From the NCBI GenBank assembly GCA_002104985.1, contig MCGO01000014.1, positions 248,001-312,000 of the forward strand: a stretch of 64,000 nt of DNA, given 5' to 3'. Numbering within the stretch: the stretch's first letter is position 1; each line of letters starts with the position of its first letter. Below the pieces are notes generated by a model. The model did no database searches. It was given only the letters and a program-made list of their open reading frames with translations, and was not told where the DNA came from. Positions 25,371 to 37,521 of the stretch are shown in pieces. The stretch comes from Rhizoclosmatium globosum (lineage: Eukaryota > Chytridiomycota > Chytridiomycetes > Chytridiales > Chytriomycetaceae). Made by a program: the position numbers and the translations under genes.

Positions 25371-28275
25371 ATGGTTGCAGCTCACACAAAATCACCGACT
25401 TCTTCCGCAAACCAACGCCTTCAACCACATCAGCAGCAACCAAAGAAGCCGAGTCCGAAACAACTGCGAATTCCGCCACTGTTGCGCAGTCGTCGTCCGA
25501 AGCCGAAGCCGAAGCCGAGTCCATGTCCAAATCCACGTCACAAACAACGGCCGCATTCGCCACAATCGCCAATTCCTGTTCCACATCGACAAAACAAGAT
25601 CAAGTTTCTGTGATCGACGTTGTTGACGAAATGGCGATGGATGTTGACGTGGACCACCGCCGCCGAAACAGTCTTCCGCTGTTTGATCCCGCCGACGACA
25701 ACGACGACAACCTCGGCGACGACCCGGTCGACTTCAAAGCGGATCTGTCGGTGCTCGAGGAAATCAAGGCCGTGGTCATGGACAGAGACAGAGACAGAAC
25801 CAGGGAGAATGCCTCAAATGCTGACACCCCCGTGTCAACTGTCTCGTCAACCGTCTGCACGAAACTGTCAAAGAGTCCTCAGAAAAAGTGTGTTGTTTTT
25901 GAGGAGGACGATGATGATTTGGACATTTTGCTTGGTTCCTCCTACGACTTTGTTTCCTCATCCTCTGACTACAAGCCTGAATCAATGATGTGAGTTTATT
26001 TTTCTTGACCAGGGCGTGGCAGCTCTGTTGGATGTTAATCTCCTTTCCATCCGGCTAGTCCTCAAACCCCTTCAACTTCATCCATTTCAACGTCAACCTC
26101 CACAACCAAAACAAAGAAGCTTTCACAACTCGAAAAACTGGATTCAATCATGGGAACCTCAAAGCGTTCATCAAAACACGCCTTCTCGCTTGATTCATTG
26201 CTCAAGGATAAAATGAAGCGAGAAAAACAGATTGAAGAGGCGAAAGCGATTGATTCTATGCTGAAAAAGGTATGAAAGACCTAGGAGAAGTTGGGGACAG
26301 GAACGGTTCTGGAGTTCGACTGTGTGGAGGAATGGTTAAAGCATCCAATGCAACTATCTATCGGATACTGCGGAAACGAAATTGATGGATACAGCGATTG
26401 ATTGATGTGACAAAGTTAGGTCGATGAAGTCTGAAAATGGAATGACAGGTGATTGATTGTCGGGGTGAACATGGGCTGCGAGTATATAGCAAACGGCGAT
26501 TGAAAAATATGTATTCCGTTTTCACTTACTTACCTTATGCACAGACGGCGGACGAAAACTCTGACCCAGACGTGAACGCATCATCAGAAAAGTATTTGGA
26601 TCGTATCATTGGAGACTGGACGACACACTTCAACCACATCGGCACTCCTGCCACAACGCGAAAGAAGCGAAAGGCTCGTGATGTGGAATCTGACGCTGAT
26701 TCAGATGACGATGATATTCCCGCTGAAATCAAGTCAACACACACTCTGCAAAAGAATAAGAAGCGGATGCAAGAGATGGTGGTTGAAATGATGAAGGGCG
26801 GGTCTGTTGAGAGTTTGATTGTGTTTGATGCGATCGAGGAACTCAAGGCTCCCTCTGTTGTTTTGAAGCTTGACGTTGCGTCGGATGATCAAATTGGACA
26901 GACTGTGGCTCAAGCTCTTGGTGGTGAGTTTGTTTGTGTTGTGGTATTCCCAAAACTCATGATTTGACATCCTCAAAGATACGAATCAATGCGAACAGTT
27001 CCTCTTGTCGGGCGCTCTGGCTCAAACAGTTACATCCTCAAATGGAATTATCCAGAAAGCCTTTGTGAATGGCTCTTTGACATTGCCTGCTACTCCTCAT
27101 CAGAAACGATGGCTTCCAGTGCAGCAAATCCCTGAGCAGATACTTTGAAGCATCAAAAGATCAGTCTTGGATCATAAACCCCTCTGTATTTAAGCAAGCT
27201 CTTACTTCCTATGGATTCCATACCAATATCTTTGATTCAAACGGCGGCAACATCACATCTTTCATCAAGTCCGTGCCTCGACTGGCGAAACAGAACTCTC
27301 AATTAGATCAGCTTAATATCGACTCATTACATTCATTCAATCTGTCTCTTGTGTAGAATTGTATATCTCTTGTTTGACTAACCGGTGAGTTCTTTTCCGC
27401 CCAATTTGACAGCCCATTGACGATTCTAGTTCAGATGGAAATACTACCCCAAAAATCATTGAAGACACTCTCACCTTTTGGTAAAGCTCTCAGTCGACAA
27501 CCGCGTCGTTTTTGCCACCGCCGGGCTGTTGGCCGATTCCGTAGCGAAAATTGCTCGAGTTCTTACAACAGATGAATCTCTGACGGATACATCTCCTTCA
27601 TTCCAATACATTGTCGACAGCCTTGCAGTATTTGCTGGATCAGATCCGCTATGGCAGGACGCCTTGATTTGTAAACCCAGCTCGGCTTTGGTTGGTTCCA
27701 TTGCTGCATCTGTTGCGACTGGATGTCCTTTGAGAAACGGTGTTGGATTCATGTTCAGGGTCCGGAAAGCTGTTGCGGCTATTTGTGTCGTGAAAAGCGG
27801 CGATGAGGGAGGATTCAGGAAATCTGAGGATGGGGATGCGAATGGTGTTGGATTTGGCGGTTCTGAAGAATCAGTCAGTGACACAAGTTTCCTCAATTTG
27901 ACGAACGTAGTGTCCAAGTACTCTGTGTTCCGACACGAACGGACTTTATGCGCCTTGCATCTCGAATTCAGGTTCTTTCAGTTGCTGTTGGGGTGTATCA
28001 GGTGTGAAGGAGAATTTGGCGGATGCGACGGAGATGAAGACTGTACTGGATAGAATGCATGGAAGTATTTCAGATACCTCGCAACTCGCTATGGATCGTG
28101 TTTGGGTATGTTTTTTTGTTGTTTCACTTTTTTTCTCCTCCCCCCTTCCCTTCACTAAATTTTTGGATTCTGCATACAGGCTAAAGAATGCATTCACGAT
28201 TTGAAAACGTTTATTGAACTGTGCTTGCCTAGAAAGGCAAACCAGCAGACATCTGTAAATGAGTACTTTAAATAA
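25371..28275 (+). CDS. Probable SMC5/6-associated CANIN-domain protein (SLF2/Nse6-like)
   Basis: The N-terminal part is acidic and Ser/Thr-rich and begins near KITDFFRKP, which resembles the core of a PCNA-binding PIP box. The best family clue is SLDSLLKDKMKREKQIEEA, the start of the CANIN domain (SMC6/NSE5-interacting) known from SLF2-type proteins. The rest is alpha-helical: DRIIGDWTTHFNHIG, QCEQFLLSGALAQTV, FVNGSLTLPATPHQKRWL, FLVKLSVDNRVVFATAGL, a helical repeat-like region, and KECIHDLKTFIELCLP ending NEYFK. SLF2/Nse6-type proteins load the SMC5/6 complex at damaged or stalled DNA. The start is uncertain: the PIP-like frame has no ATG, so a small first exon or an indel is needed. Introns include one of about 277 nt near 26271-26547. 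Confidence 0.55.
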
Positions 28276-28451
28276 CCGAAGAGTATTTCTGCATCTGATT
28301 CTTTTTTTGAAAACCAAACAACAACATTGTGCCTATCTCTATCTATCATTATCTATTGATGCCTTGTCAGAATAAACTAATTGTTCTCGGCTCGTGAGGT
28401 TGCGATTTGAAGGAGGTTGGGTGTATCGACAGACAGACCCATACATATAAT

Positions 28452-30006
28452 TTATTTTTTACGAATCCATCGAGAAATATAGAACGCGTCGGTTCCGTGT
28501 ATATTCGGCAGCAGTCGTATTGACGAGACAGTTTTGGTTTCCTCGTTTGGTAATCCCGGCAACAATGCACTCGTGAGTTCCTCCCCAAACACATCATATA
28601 GATATCCTGGACTGAAAGACTCTCCATATTCCTGATTAAACCAGTTTGTGACTTCCGAGCATTCCGCATGATTGAATGTGCACGTTGCGTACACGAGAGC
28701 ACCACCCGGTTTTACCAGTTGTATGGCTTGTTGGAGAATGGACTTTTGGAGTGGAGGAAAGATGGAGAGGCTGGTTGGATCAATTTCCCAGCGAACATTG
28801 GGACCACGACGTAGCGTTCCCAATGACGAGCATGGTGCATCCACTAGGACGACATCAGCTAATGCGCCGTTTGTTGCAGCAAGGATATCTGGGATATTGA
28901 GTGACGCGAGTGATTCCGTGGTAGTACCGGTATAAGTACCGGTAGAAGACGACGACATGTCTCCACCACGTCCGCCATTCACAACTTCCGAGTTGGAACA
29001 TATATACATAATTTGTAAGCCAGTTGAATGCGTGTTTTGTTTCTCTATCCTTGTTTTCGCCTGCATCAATGTTTTTGGATCGACATCATGGCACACAAGA
29101 ATGCCTCCTGGTACCGTATTTGTTCCCCATCAAAAGTCCCACGCATTAGGTCCAGGAGATGCAGCGCTTTCCCACCACGACCGCAACACAAATCAATGAC
29201 CACCATTCCACTTTGGCACCTGTTGCAATAGAAATCAACTGAGAACCTTCATCTTGTACTTCAAAGCATCCGTCCTTGTTGAATGGATTATTTCGAATTT
29301 CCGGTTTGGATTGTCCCGTGACACGAAGGCCTGCAGTAGAATATAGGTAGGTTCTGTGACAATGTTTACAGATTTCAAGTCTTTGATGAGAGATTCACGG
29401 GTTGTTTTGAAGAGGTTTGCACGAAATACGGGAGCAGGAGGATGATTCAATGCGTCAGCGAAAGCGTCTTGTTCGATTGTCGTTGGGAAAGATGCAATGA
29501 TGGTTTCTGAGAGCCAGGTTGGTAAGCTGAAGTAGGAAGAAGGAACAACGTCCTTTCCGAGGGCCACACACACGAGGCGACATCAAACTTCTGAATGGAT
29601 TGAATTGTTCGTGACCGAGGTCAGCGATGCGTACTCGAGCCATTCGAGGACCAAGTCGACAGTGTCAAAGTATTTCGCTCTTCAAAGAGAGGTAAGCAGT
29701 GACGAGAGCGATTGCCGCGTGGTTCTCCGAGAGCGAATCGAGTGGTTCGAGTGAATGCACCGAAAGACAAGTCGCCAGAATGTGCTTCAATCTGGATCGC
29801 AGACTCGCCGTTCCAAACAGGCGCCGGGCAATTGTCCGTCGTTCGTCGTTTGCCAGGCCCAGGACACTTTGGCCGAGTCGCAGCGTCGCAGTCAGAACTC
29901 GTTCGGCGGTGGCACTGGGCGGTGGCGCTACAGAACAACTCAGAATTCGGACAAGACCGTCAACGAGAAGTTGTTGCCACTTCAAGTTGGCCTTGTCTTG
30001 GTTCAT
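28452..30006 (-). CDS. NOL1/NOP2/Sun (RsmB-like) RNA cytosine-5 methyltransferase
   Basis: The N-terminal helical part (MNQDKANLKWQQLLVDGLVR, then RRTIARRLFGTASLRSRL) is NusB-like in character. The catalytic part has EVQDEGSQLISIATGA, the SAM motif MVVIDLCCGRGGKALHL (in a shifted frame), LVDAPCSSLGTLRRGPNVRW (motif IV Cys) and GGALVYATCTFNHAECSEV (motif VI catalytic Cys). The protein ends at FYISRWIRKK. Two cysteines in PCS and TC define m5C RNA methyltransferases. The SLGTLRRGPNVRW form is closest to the RsmB-like branch, which acts on rRNA in bacteria; the eukaryotic target is uncertain. Frame breaks occur near 29100-29200 and 29640. A second ATG at 30051 would add a hydrophobic leader, so 30006 is preferred. 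Confidence 0.8.
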
Positions 30007-30065
30007 TCTTCCTTCAACAAAAACAAAACAAAACAACAAAAACAAAAACAATCAAACAAAACACA

Positions 30066-30883
30066 ATGCCAGTCGCGCCAGCCCAATCGCCGCTTCTCGC
30101 CGCCCAGAATGTTCCCGCCCCGCTCTTTATCCAGGCCGGTGCTTCGAACGCGCAACACTTGGCCGATGCCGGTGAGTATCGCGAAGAAGTGAAACGCAGA
30201 CGCCTTGCCATCCTCCTTCGGCGACCGATGCGGACGAAAGTGCTGCAAAGGTGTGGCATTCTCAGTTGTGCTGCGTAAACCGTTCTTTCATCCTCACCGA
30301 TTTCTGGTTTTAGGTATACGAGTCCGAAATCGCAACAGACCTGTCCCCTGGACTCCAGGCCATGATGACTGCTGCTCTCATCAAAGCCTTACCAAATGCC
30401 TTACTTAATGCCTTCCAAATGCCTTGGCTGTGGCTCTTGCTCCCATCCACGCTGAACTCGCCAAAACATTGCCAATCATCCAACTCACGAACCAAGGTGC
30501 CAACTTGCGAACAAGCTGACAGCTTCAAAAATATCGAACTGCTTACTGATATAGGAGCGTTACTTGCGAACCAAAGAGCTCGACACCTTAACGCACACCT
30601 TTACGCGAAATTGACGGACCCAAGCACACTCACGTATTCGTCCCATTGTTAAAGAAATTGCCGGTCACCCACCACGCTCGCCAAACAACCCAAGCTTAGT
30701 TATTGCTGCCGTCGGAGATTCCTTTCCTTCTACTATCAACTTTGCTCCAACCACCTCCACTGCATTTACTCTCTCACCGACCCACAAATTGATGACTTGA
30801 GCTGGTTCCACAATGTCGAATTCGCGACCGGTGCTCCCATCGCTGAGAGACAACAAGCTGTTTTGAATTTTTATATCATTTGA
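30066..30883 (+). CDS. Small hypothetical protein
   Basis: Exon 1 encodes MPVAPAQSPLLAAQNVPAPL and then FIQAGASNAQHLADA, before a GTGAGT donor at about 30173. Later segments look coding in mixed frames: SEIATDLSPGLQAMMTAALI, LAVALAPIHAELAKTLPIIQ, PRSPNNPSLVIAAVGDSFPS, and an end TDPQIDDLSWFHNVEFATGA...VLNFYII with stop at 30881-30883. Two or more one-base breaks are needed. I do not recognise the family. It is divergent from the RNA methyltransferase gene, with starts 60 bp apart, and converges on the DNA methyltransferase gene with only 48 bp between stops. Confidence 0.45.
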
Positions 30884-30931
30884 ATTAGCAACAATGGGGA
30901 ATGATATAATGAATGCATGTATCATGTCACA

Positions 30932-33915
30932 CTAAAATCTATTGTTGTTGATCCAAAGAAAGTTGATTGCACATCCAATCGCGAATGCGAGCTCACGCGG
31001 AACAGCGTTTCCAATCTGTTTCGACAATGCATTCCGATTCTTGGTTGCCAACTGTTCCCTCCCGTACTCGTCATACAGCTTCTCAATGTCGGTATCGCTG
31101 AAGCCTTGTGCCCGTGCGCGCTCATACAGACTCAACATTCTGTTTTCGGTTGGATGATATCGTGGCGAGTTTTTGATTACACTGTTTGTGATTGTGCGGA
31201 ACATTCCGTTGAGTTTCAGGCGATATTTGTCGGGAATCGCATCTTCCTGTGCACCATCAATGAAATGGAGGGGCGGATTTGGTCGTTGGTTGTATGGTAC
31301 AGCTGGTGGAAGACCTCCGATACAGTCGTTCACGGTTATTTGGCGGCAAGGTGCACTCAACACTGGTTTCATTCCTGCCTGCGACAGTCCATCTGGCGTT
31401 TTAATGAACGACCCAATCAACTTGTTTTTGTTGTCAAAGTAATGCGAAGCGACAGGGAATTCTGGCAAGACTTTGTCTTTTGCTGTTCTATGACTGTTAG
31501 CTGCTACAAGACAAACTCCCCCGACAACAAGTCACCTGCCACGATAATTATAACCCGGTTTCTATCTTGAGCAGAACCATGATATCCAGAGTTGAGAACT
31601 TCAAACCGAACTTGCATTCCGAAGGACAGAAAGAATCCAATCAGTCGCTGTTGTTTCTTCAGAGTGACACAACGTTCGTTATACGCCCATTTACCTGAAA
31701 CATGACGACACTACTACCGTTCTCTTCGGGCCATCTCTTGTGCCTCATAAATTCCTATGTTGATTTTTCAGGTATGTCATGCGTTATGAAGATGGGTACT
31801 CACGTCACATTCTCCACAATCAGGAAATCCAATTCAGGTAAACACTCGACAATATGCGCAATCTCAACAATAATTGCACGACCACTCTCTTTTGGATAAC
31901 GGTTAATGATGGTATAGTCTTGACAAGGTGGACTGGCGATCACCAGGTCATATCGGCTCTCTTTGATTTGTTCAGGATGGTTACGAGCTTCCCAAGCGGC
32001 GTCTTGGAGAAACTCGTTGATGCACTGCTTTTCGGCGATTTGTTTGTTGTGGATGGCGTTATACGAGCGAATTGCATATGACCAGGAGTCGACTGCACAG
32101 GATGGGGTACCAATCTGAGAATCGGCTATACCTTTCGACTGAAAGATAAACTGATTAGAAATCTTAGGAGGGATAGATGTTTACAACGTCGTACATAGTT
32201 TCCAGTTCCTGAAAATGCATCCAAAATTCGCATCTCACGTTTTGGTAGGTTCACTGGATATCGATCGGCCTGTTCCTCATCACGAATAAAAAACTGCAGC
32301 ATTTAACGTGAGTCGTGGGTTTACAAGGTTTAAAGATGATGTGTACATACTCGTCGTCCTGCACCATTGTATTGAACAGCAAAAGATTGGGATACTCCAT
32401 CCCAATACTCAACGAAGCATTCCGCTTTTGACACACGAGCAATCTCTTTCCACCCGACAAGAGACGTCAAAACATCAGTCCATCGAAGTTCGTTGATTGT
32501 ATTTTCGACTCTTTCAAAGACTCGTACAACGAGAATCGGTTCATCCGCCTCTGAATCAAACTCTACGATTTCAACAACATCGTCCAACACGGTACCCCGA
32601 AATTCGAAATCAAACGGGACGTTTTGAAGTGAATAGAACTTCCCAGGCTGAAACGTCCTCTTTTTCGCGAGAGTGATTGCGTGAGCTTCCATTTGATTTA
32701 CGTTCGTGTTTTTCACTGTCCATTCAAGTTCATTGTCTGTATTAGGACAATGACAAAGGTCGAACGGTGTCCCTTTTGAAGTCAGGAACTCTGGAGGAAT
32801 GTTGCTGAAAACAAAGTCGTCCACACAGTAATAAGATGGTGCAAAATAATCGTATCCGTCAGTCAGTTGATTGGTGTATGACACTGATATGATTCTGATG
32901 ATGGAGTCAAAGTGGAGCCAGCCATGGTAGCAGTTACATTCAGATGTTTGGAAAAGCAACTCCTCCATCAGTACATCTCCAACAGCTCCTATGTAGGTTT
33001 GATTGGCAAGGCTGTAATAGTTAGCATTGGAGTTTGACTAATGTTGATGAAGACTCACTACAAGTTGACAAACCGGATTCCTTTCGCACTCACTGCAGTA
33101 ACTCGTGCCATCCATTTCCCATCCTTGTCCCAGTTAAGCTCAACAAAATCGCCTACTTGAACGTTGTGTTCGTCATAATCCATCAGATCTCGTTCATTGT
33201 CGGGATATTGTAGTTCAGAACCAGGTGAGCGCGTAAAATCGTATTTATGACTGCCGCATGTCATTTCTGGATCCTCTTCATAGTACTTTCCATATACTTC
33301 CTCAAAGAAGATGGCAGTGCGTGGGCCCATAGGTTTCTTTTGATACACGCTGTCTTCATCATCGCTAGAAACGTTGCCACTGGAATTGCTCCTGATGCTC
33401 TCGGAATCGCTGATGATGATGGCGAATTCGTCATCGCTTGAGTCGAGCCTTATAACTATTTCTGCATCTGAGTGGGAATCTGTGTGTGAATGTGCGTGGG
33501 AAACTGGCATTGAATCAGAATCAGAATCCGAAGGCTCTGACACCGACTCAGAATCTGAACTTGATAAAATAATCATCACGTCGTTTGCAGGACAGCTGAT
33601 ATCAGATTCGTGAGCTGAGTCGGAACTGCTGAGAAGTATGATAAGGTCATCATCGCTTGGATAATCCATGTTGATTGAATCATGTTGCTGTGCCTGCACA
33701 GAACTATCTCGAATATCACCATTAGATTGTCTTATGGGCAATGCGCGTTGTTTCTTGAGTGTCCTCATGCTTGGCGGTGATTCGAGTAGCGGTCGTTTAT
33801 CAGTATGAGTTGAGGAGGTGTATCTGGTGCAAGGAGAAACAGCACTTTTCGTTATATCGGACTCATTGACGACCACGTTGGCAGCAAGTCGCAAAGGTTT
33901 TCGCACTGTGGTCAT
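30932..33915 (-). CDS. DNA (cytosine-5) methyltransferase, DNMT1/DIM-2-like
   Basis: A roughly 200-residue acidic Ser/Asp-rich N-terminus precedes a BAH-like module (VQVGDFVELNWDKDGKWMAR, VTAVSAKGIRFVNL). A region with several Cys and His (SECNCYHGWLHF, DLCHCPN) and a second BAH-like stretch follow. Catalytic motifs are all present: motif I MRILDAFSGTGN, motif IV VIASPPCQDYTI (catalytic PCQ), motif VI LDFLIVENVT, motif VIII QDRNRVIIVAGD and motif X KQIGNAVPRELAFAIG. The protein ends WINNNRF. This order fits maintenance-type or DIM-2 enzymes that act with replication or heterochromatin. There are five or more short introns. An active cytosine methylation system in this organism is therefore likely. 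Confidence 0.87.
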
Positions 33916-34080
33916 CTTGTCAGTTGTCAGTTGGAGGAAAAGAAAAGCTGTGAACGAAGAAAAGCAATGAACGAGAGTGAGAACAGACGTTTTTCACTAA
34001 TCCATTTATTCCACTCTCAAATCCAGCACAAATATAATGAAACAAACAAGCAAGGAGGACTGAAGTTGAATGCGACGGGT

Positions 34081-34889
34081 TTATGAATGATGTGGATTCT
34101 GCAATACTATGAGAATGTATTCCTTATCTATGAAACAAATATGCGACTGTTAATATCCTATGGAAAATAGCCACAAATGATGTATTACCCGGTGCGACCA
34201 TAATTTCATGTTTCTTTGATCGAATTCTCAAGAACGTGAGATCATTCTGGAATATTATTAAAACATGAATCGAGAAGTATCAGGACAGGCAATCAAAGAG
34301 AAATTTAGGAGGGTAGGACGCTGATGAGGCTGGTGCGAAGCTCACGGATGGTTGGGAATATCTATCTTCGTTCATTGTCTACATTGCAGACTCGAATCCA
34401 GCACGACTTAGACTCCTTCCGCTTTAAAAGCCAGGCAGTTCTTTTCCTTGACCTCCCTCAATACTGTTCTGGGAAATGGGTATTGACAGGTACCTGAGGA
34501 TCCAAGTCCCTCACAACGGACCTCGCCTTTGCAGCAAGTTGAGTAATCAAAGCAGCGTGCTGAATAGTTTTGTCGGCATCCAAGGTAGTTCTAATCGGGA
34601 TTCCTTCGAGGTTGACAATGACAATTCCCTCGACACCTTTGTGAGCGGCTAGTCGTTTGATGGTTTCCTCGACCTCTGACTTGAAAATTAAAGTTTGAGT
34701 TAGTAATTACTTCCTTGAGGAGGAATTGGATGGTATAAGGGGGCAAGAGTCTGATATTGATGGACTTGTACTGGTGTTTAGTGAAAGGAGAGAGCTTCAC
34801 CGCACAACATATACACAGTTCCGTAACTCTTCAACAGTATTGCGAAGGGTTTGTGAAGTTCAAGGGCAATCACTGAGTCAACGCACCAT
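34081..34889 (-). CDS. DYNLRB1: Dynein light chain roadblock-type (DYNLRB)
   Basis: Four exons give a 97-residue protein, almost exactly the family length. Exon 1 (34889-34887) is only the ATG. Exon 2 (34679-34494) gives [20 protein letters not shown]...SVVRDLDPQ. Exon 3 (34246-34189) gives [19 protein letters not shown]. Exon 4 (34127-34081) gives [15 protein letters not shown]. The first intron has donor GTGCGT directly after ATG and a perfect TACTAAC branch point about 20 nt before acceptor TTTTCAAG. Roadblock light chains form homodimers on the dynein intermediate chain, in both cytoplasmic and ciliary dyneins. The ATG overlaps the ATG of the divergent RCC1-like gene in the palindrome CATG. 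Confidence 0.9.
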
Positions 34890-36745
34890 GCGAGTGTTTT
34901 CAGGCTTCTTTTCTTCAGCTCAAACAAACACACCAAAGCCAATGTTTTCACGGGCAACAACGTCGCGCCCGTCCCTTCTCGGCCTCGCGCGCACCTTCAG
35001 CACAAAGCCGCCACCACCAATGTCACCAATGTCACCAATTTCACCAAAGTTGACGCCGTTTCCCGCGCACATCGACGAGACCGCGCGTCCGTCGCCCACG
35101 CCGCACCCGGCCTTCGAGTCAGCCGAAGACGCAAAGCGCACCCGCATCGCCGCATTCGTTGGCGCCGTCGTTGTCACCGCCGCGGTTCTCGGCGTCGCCG
35201 TTGCAAACACGGACGCAGAACAACAGAAATCGGAAGAGCCGCAAAAGAAGGGCCCCGCAATCGCTACAGTTTCTCTCGCTCAAATGGACCAGGTCAAAGC
35301 CGCAAGAGATGCGCCGGGCGTGTGGATCTGGGGGAACAAACGTGCGCAGCCAGAGCGTGTGACGGTGTTTGATGGAGTGCCTCTGCGGGACTTGCAGTTT
35401 GCAAAAGACGGGGAAACTCTTGTTGCTGTCGATGCAGCTGGATCAGTGCTCGTGTATAGTGCGTCGTTGGGTCCTCGTGCCGTCGAAACACTGGTGAATG
35501 CAAATGTGGCCCAGGTTGCTGTCACAAAGGAATCAATCCTTGCTCTTACAAAATCGGGTGTCCTCTACTCTATCGAACTGCAAAAAATTAGGGAAGGCTT
35601 AGGTGCACGAGCATCATCGTCAAATGAAGGAACAAAGACTGTGTCCACTCAACAAAGCTGGCACGGTGGACTGCTGGGTGCCTCGCTTGCAGGTCTCGCA
35701 ACTGATTCAAATGCTGTTCAGAAAGTTACTTCGTCAGAAAGACTTCAGGCTATTTCAGCTGGAAACCACCACGCTCTCGCTCTCTCGACTTCTGGAAAAC
35801 TCTATTCTCTTGCTACAACCTCCTCCGATATCTCCAACAAATACGGTCAACTTGGTGTTGGCGAAACACCCGTAGTCGTCGCCCCATCCACATTACACCC
35901 TGTCTCTGGCCTAAGTAACATCAAAATATCTCAAATCGCTACGGGATCGGCTTTTAATGCAGTGAGAAGTATTGATGGTCATGTCTACGTGTGGGGATCC
36001 AACAAATACGGTCAGCTCGGAACTGGAAACAAAGCCAAAGATATTGCCTACTCTTCAACTCCCTTACTAATGGCCGGATTGTCCTCGATTACAACCAACG
36101 AAAAGAAGTGTTCTTGGATTGCTGCAGGTGGAGACACTGCTGTCATTGTGCTGGATAGCCATGATGCGGCGGAAGTCTATTCTGTTGGAATGGGGCAATG
36201 GGGTCAGCTTGGTTTTGGAAACGTGAGAATTCCGTTTTCGTGTTTTCGATCTCTAACCGCCATCAATCAAACAGTTTGTCCATGTTTCCAACACACCAAC
36301 CAAAATACCAATACTTTCAAACCTCTCAGAATACTCGGAAGCTCAATCTCGTGTAGTTCCTATTCGCGTGTCTAACGTGACTATGGGGCCAACTCACGCA
36401 TTTGCTGTTCTCGGAAACGCTTCTACCGAATTTGGACGAGATGTGTTTGCCTGGGGAGCCAATGACAAAGGTCAACTTGCGAGAGCAGATGGAAAGAAAG
36501 GAAATTCGGCGATTCCTATCTCAGTGGTGCCAGTCTTGAAGCAGGAGGGTCAAAATGGCGAGGAAGCTGAAAAGGCGGAAGGAATTGCGGCTTTGTTTTG
36601 GGAGGCTAAAAATGTTGGTCGATTGCAGATTGCAGGTCCTGGAAAGTCCTCAGGAGGTGTATTATGGGGAGGGGCGACAGTAGAACAAGGGTTTGCGTGT
36701 GGCGAAGGGTTGAGTGCATTGTATTCAAAAGTTGTTCCCATTTAA
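34888..36745 (+). CDS. RCC1-repeat mitochondrial protein (Fmp25-like)
   Basis: The N-terminus is rich in Arg/Ser/Thr (MFSRATTSRPSLLGLARTFS), as in mitochondrial targeting peptides, and is followed by one membrane segment (IAAFVGAVVVTAAVLGVAVA). The rest is a beta-propeller of RCC1-like repeats: GVWIWGNKRAQPERV, ISAGNHHALALSTSGKLYSL, HVYVWGSNKYGQLGTGN, SVGMGQWGQLGFGN, and DVFAWGANDKGQLARADG. One intron near 36222-36273 splits a repeat and a frame break follows. Yeast Fmp25 is a mitochondrial RCC1-type inner-membrane protein with a role in respiratory-complex assembly; assignment to this group is by layout only. The start could be 34888 or the internal ATG at 34942, which makes the better presequence. 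Confidence 0.72.
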
Positions 36746-36869
36746 TCATTCAAACATACAATCATCCTCTCAATGTGTTTTTCATTGACATAAAAAGTAA
36801 CCTAAAAACCTTCCAAACCTCTTGTAACAGACCCAATATCATGACCACTCCGAAACTAAACAAAACCAA

Positions 36870-36938
36870 TCCCAGATAGTATAGTGGCTAGTATCCGCCC
36901 CTGTCACGGGCGAGACCGGGGGTTCAATTCCTCTGGAG
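36870..36938 (+). tRNA. tRNA-Asp (GTC), damaged copy
   Basis: It matches the intact array copies through the anticodon loop CTGTCAC, then has one extra G in the T-arm and lacks several bases in the 3' strand (TTCAATTCCTCTGGAG). The T-arm no longer pairs cleanly. It marks the left edge of the tRNA array, 124 bp after the RCC1-like gene. Confidence 0.8.
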
Positions 36939-36999
36939 CGCTTTGATAAATCATATGAAATGTTTATGAAAAATAGGAGCATTTGATCAAAGCAAACAT

Positions 37000-37067
37000 G
37001 CAGTAGTTGTATAGTGGTTATTATGCTGCTTCCAAGCATGCGACCGGGTTCGAATCCGGCTACTGCA
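37000..37067 (+). tRNA. tRNA-Gly (TCC), damaged copy
   Basis: It differs from intact copies only by lost bases inside short runs, for example CC to C in the anticodon stem and CCC to CC on both sides of the T-arm. This pattern favours sequence error over decay. The anticodon TCC is kept. Confidence 0.82.
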
Positions 37068-37145
37068 CGGTCTTTTGAACTTTTGTATGGTGTGTCATTA
37101 TGAGAATGACAGTCAAATCAGAAGGAAATGAGGATTGCGAGTAGT

Positions 37146-37226
37146 CCGATGATAGCTCAGTGGTAGAGCATCTGACTGTAATGTGAACATGATATCAGGA
37201 GGCCCGGATCGACCCGGGTCGTCGGA
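37146..37226 (+). tRNA. tRNA-Tyr (GTA) with intron, damaged copy
   Basis: One T is missing in the D-loop (CAGTGGTAG) and C-runs in the variable/T-arm are shortened. The intron and anticodon GTA remain. Confidence 0.82.
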
Positions 37227-37280
37227 CTTTTTGAAACGATGAAAGTCGGCGGATGCAGGTTGAAGCCATCTGCATCAGAA

Positions 37281-37326
37281 GTCCTGTTGGCGATTGGGAG
37301 CGCAGGTTCGAATCCTGTGCAGGACG
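37281..37326 (+). pseudogene. tRNA-Ser (GCT) with internal deletion
   Basis: The acceptor 5' strand GTCCTGT and the T-arm through AGGACG are present, but about 36 nt holding the D-arm and anticodon are gone. It cannot make a functional tRNA as written. Confidence 0.85.
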
Positions 37327-37521
37327 TGATTTTATTTACATTCTTGATTTCTGGATTGCAGAAGAGAAGGAAAGAGATTTTTCGCCATCCTTTCCTCTAT
37401 TTATGCCAGCTGTTAATGCTTGGCGGTAAAAAATGACACTTCAGAGGATAGGAAGTCTATTTTGTGGTTGTTGCGCAGTATAATGCGAAACTTGGTATGT
37501 TAAGTCTTGCAAGTGTCATCT

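Noticed and set aside
29712..30278. Plus-strand 188-residue ORF
   Set aside because: Most of it is antisense to the RNA methyltransferase N-terminus and its composition is not protein-like.
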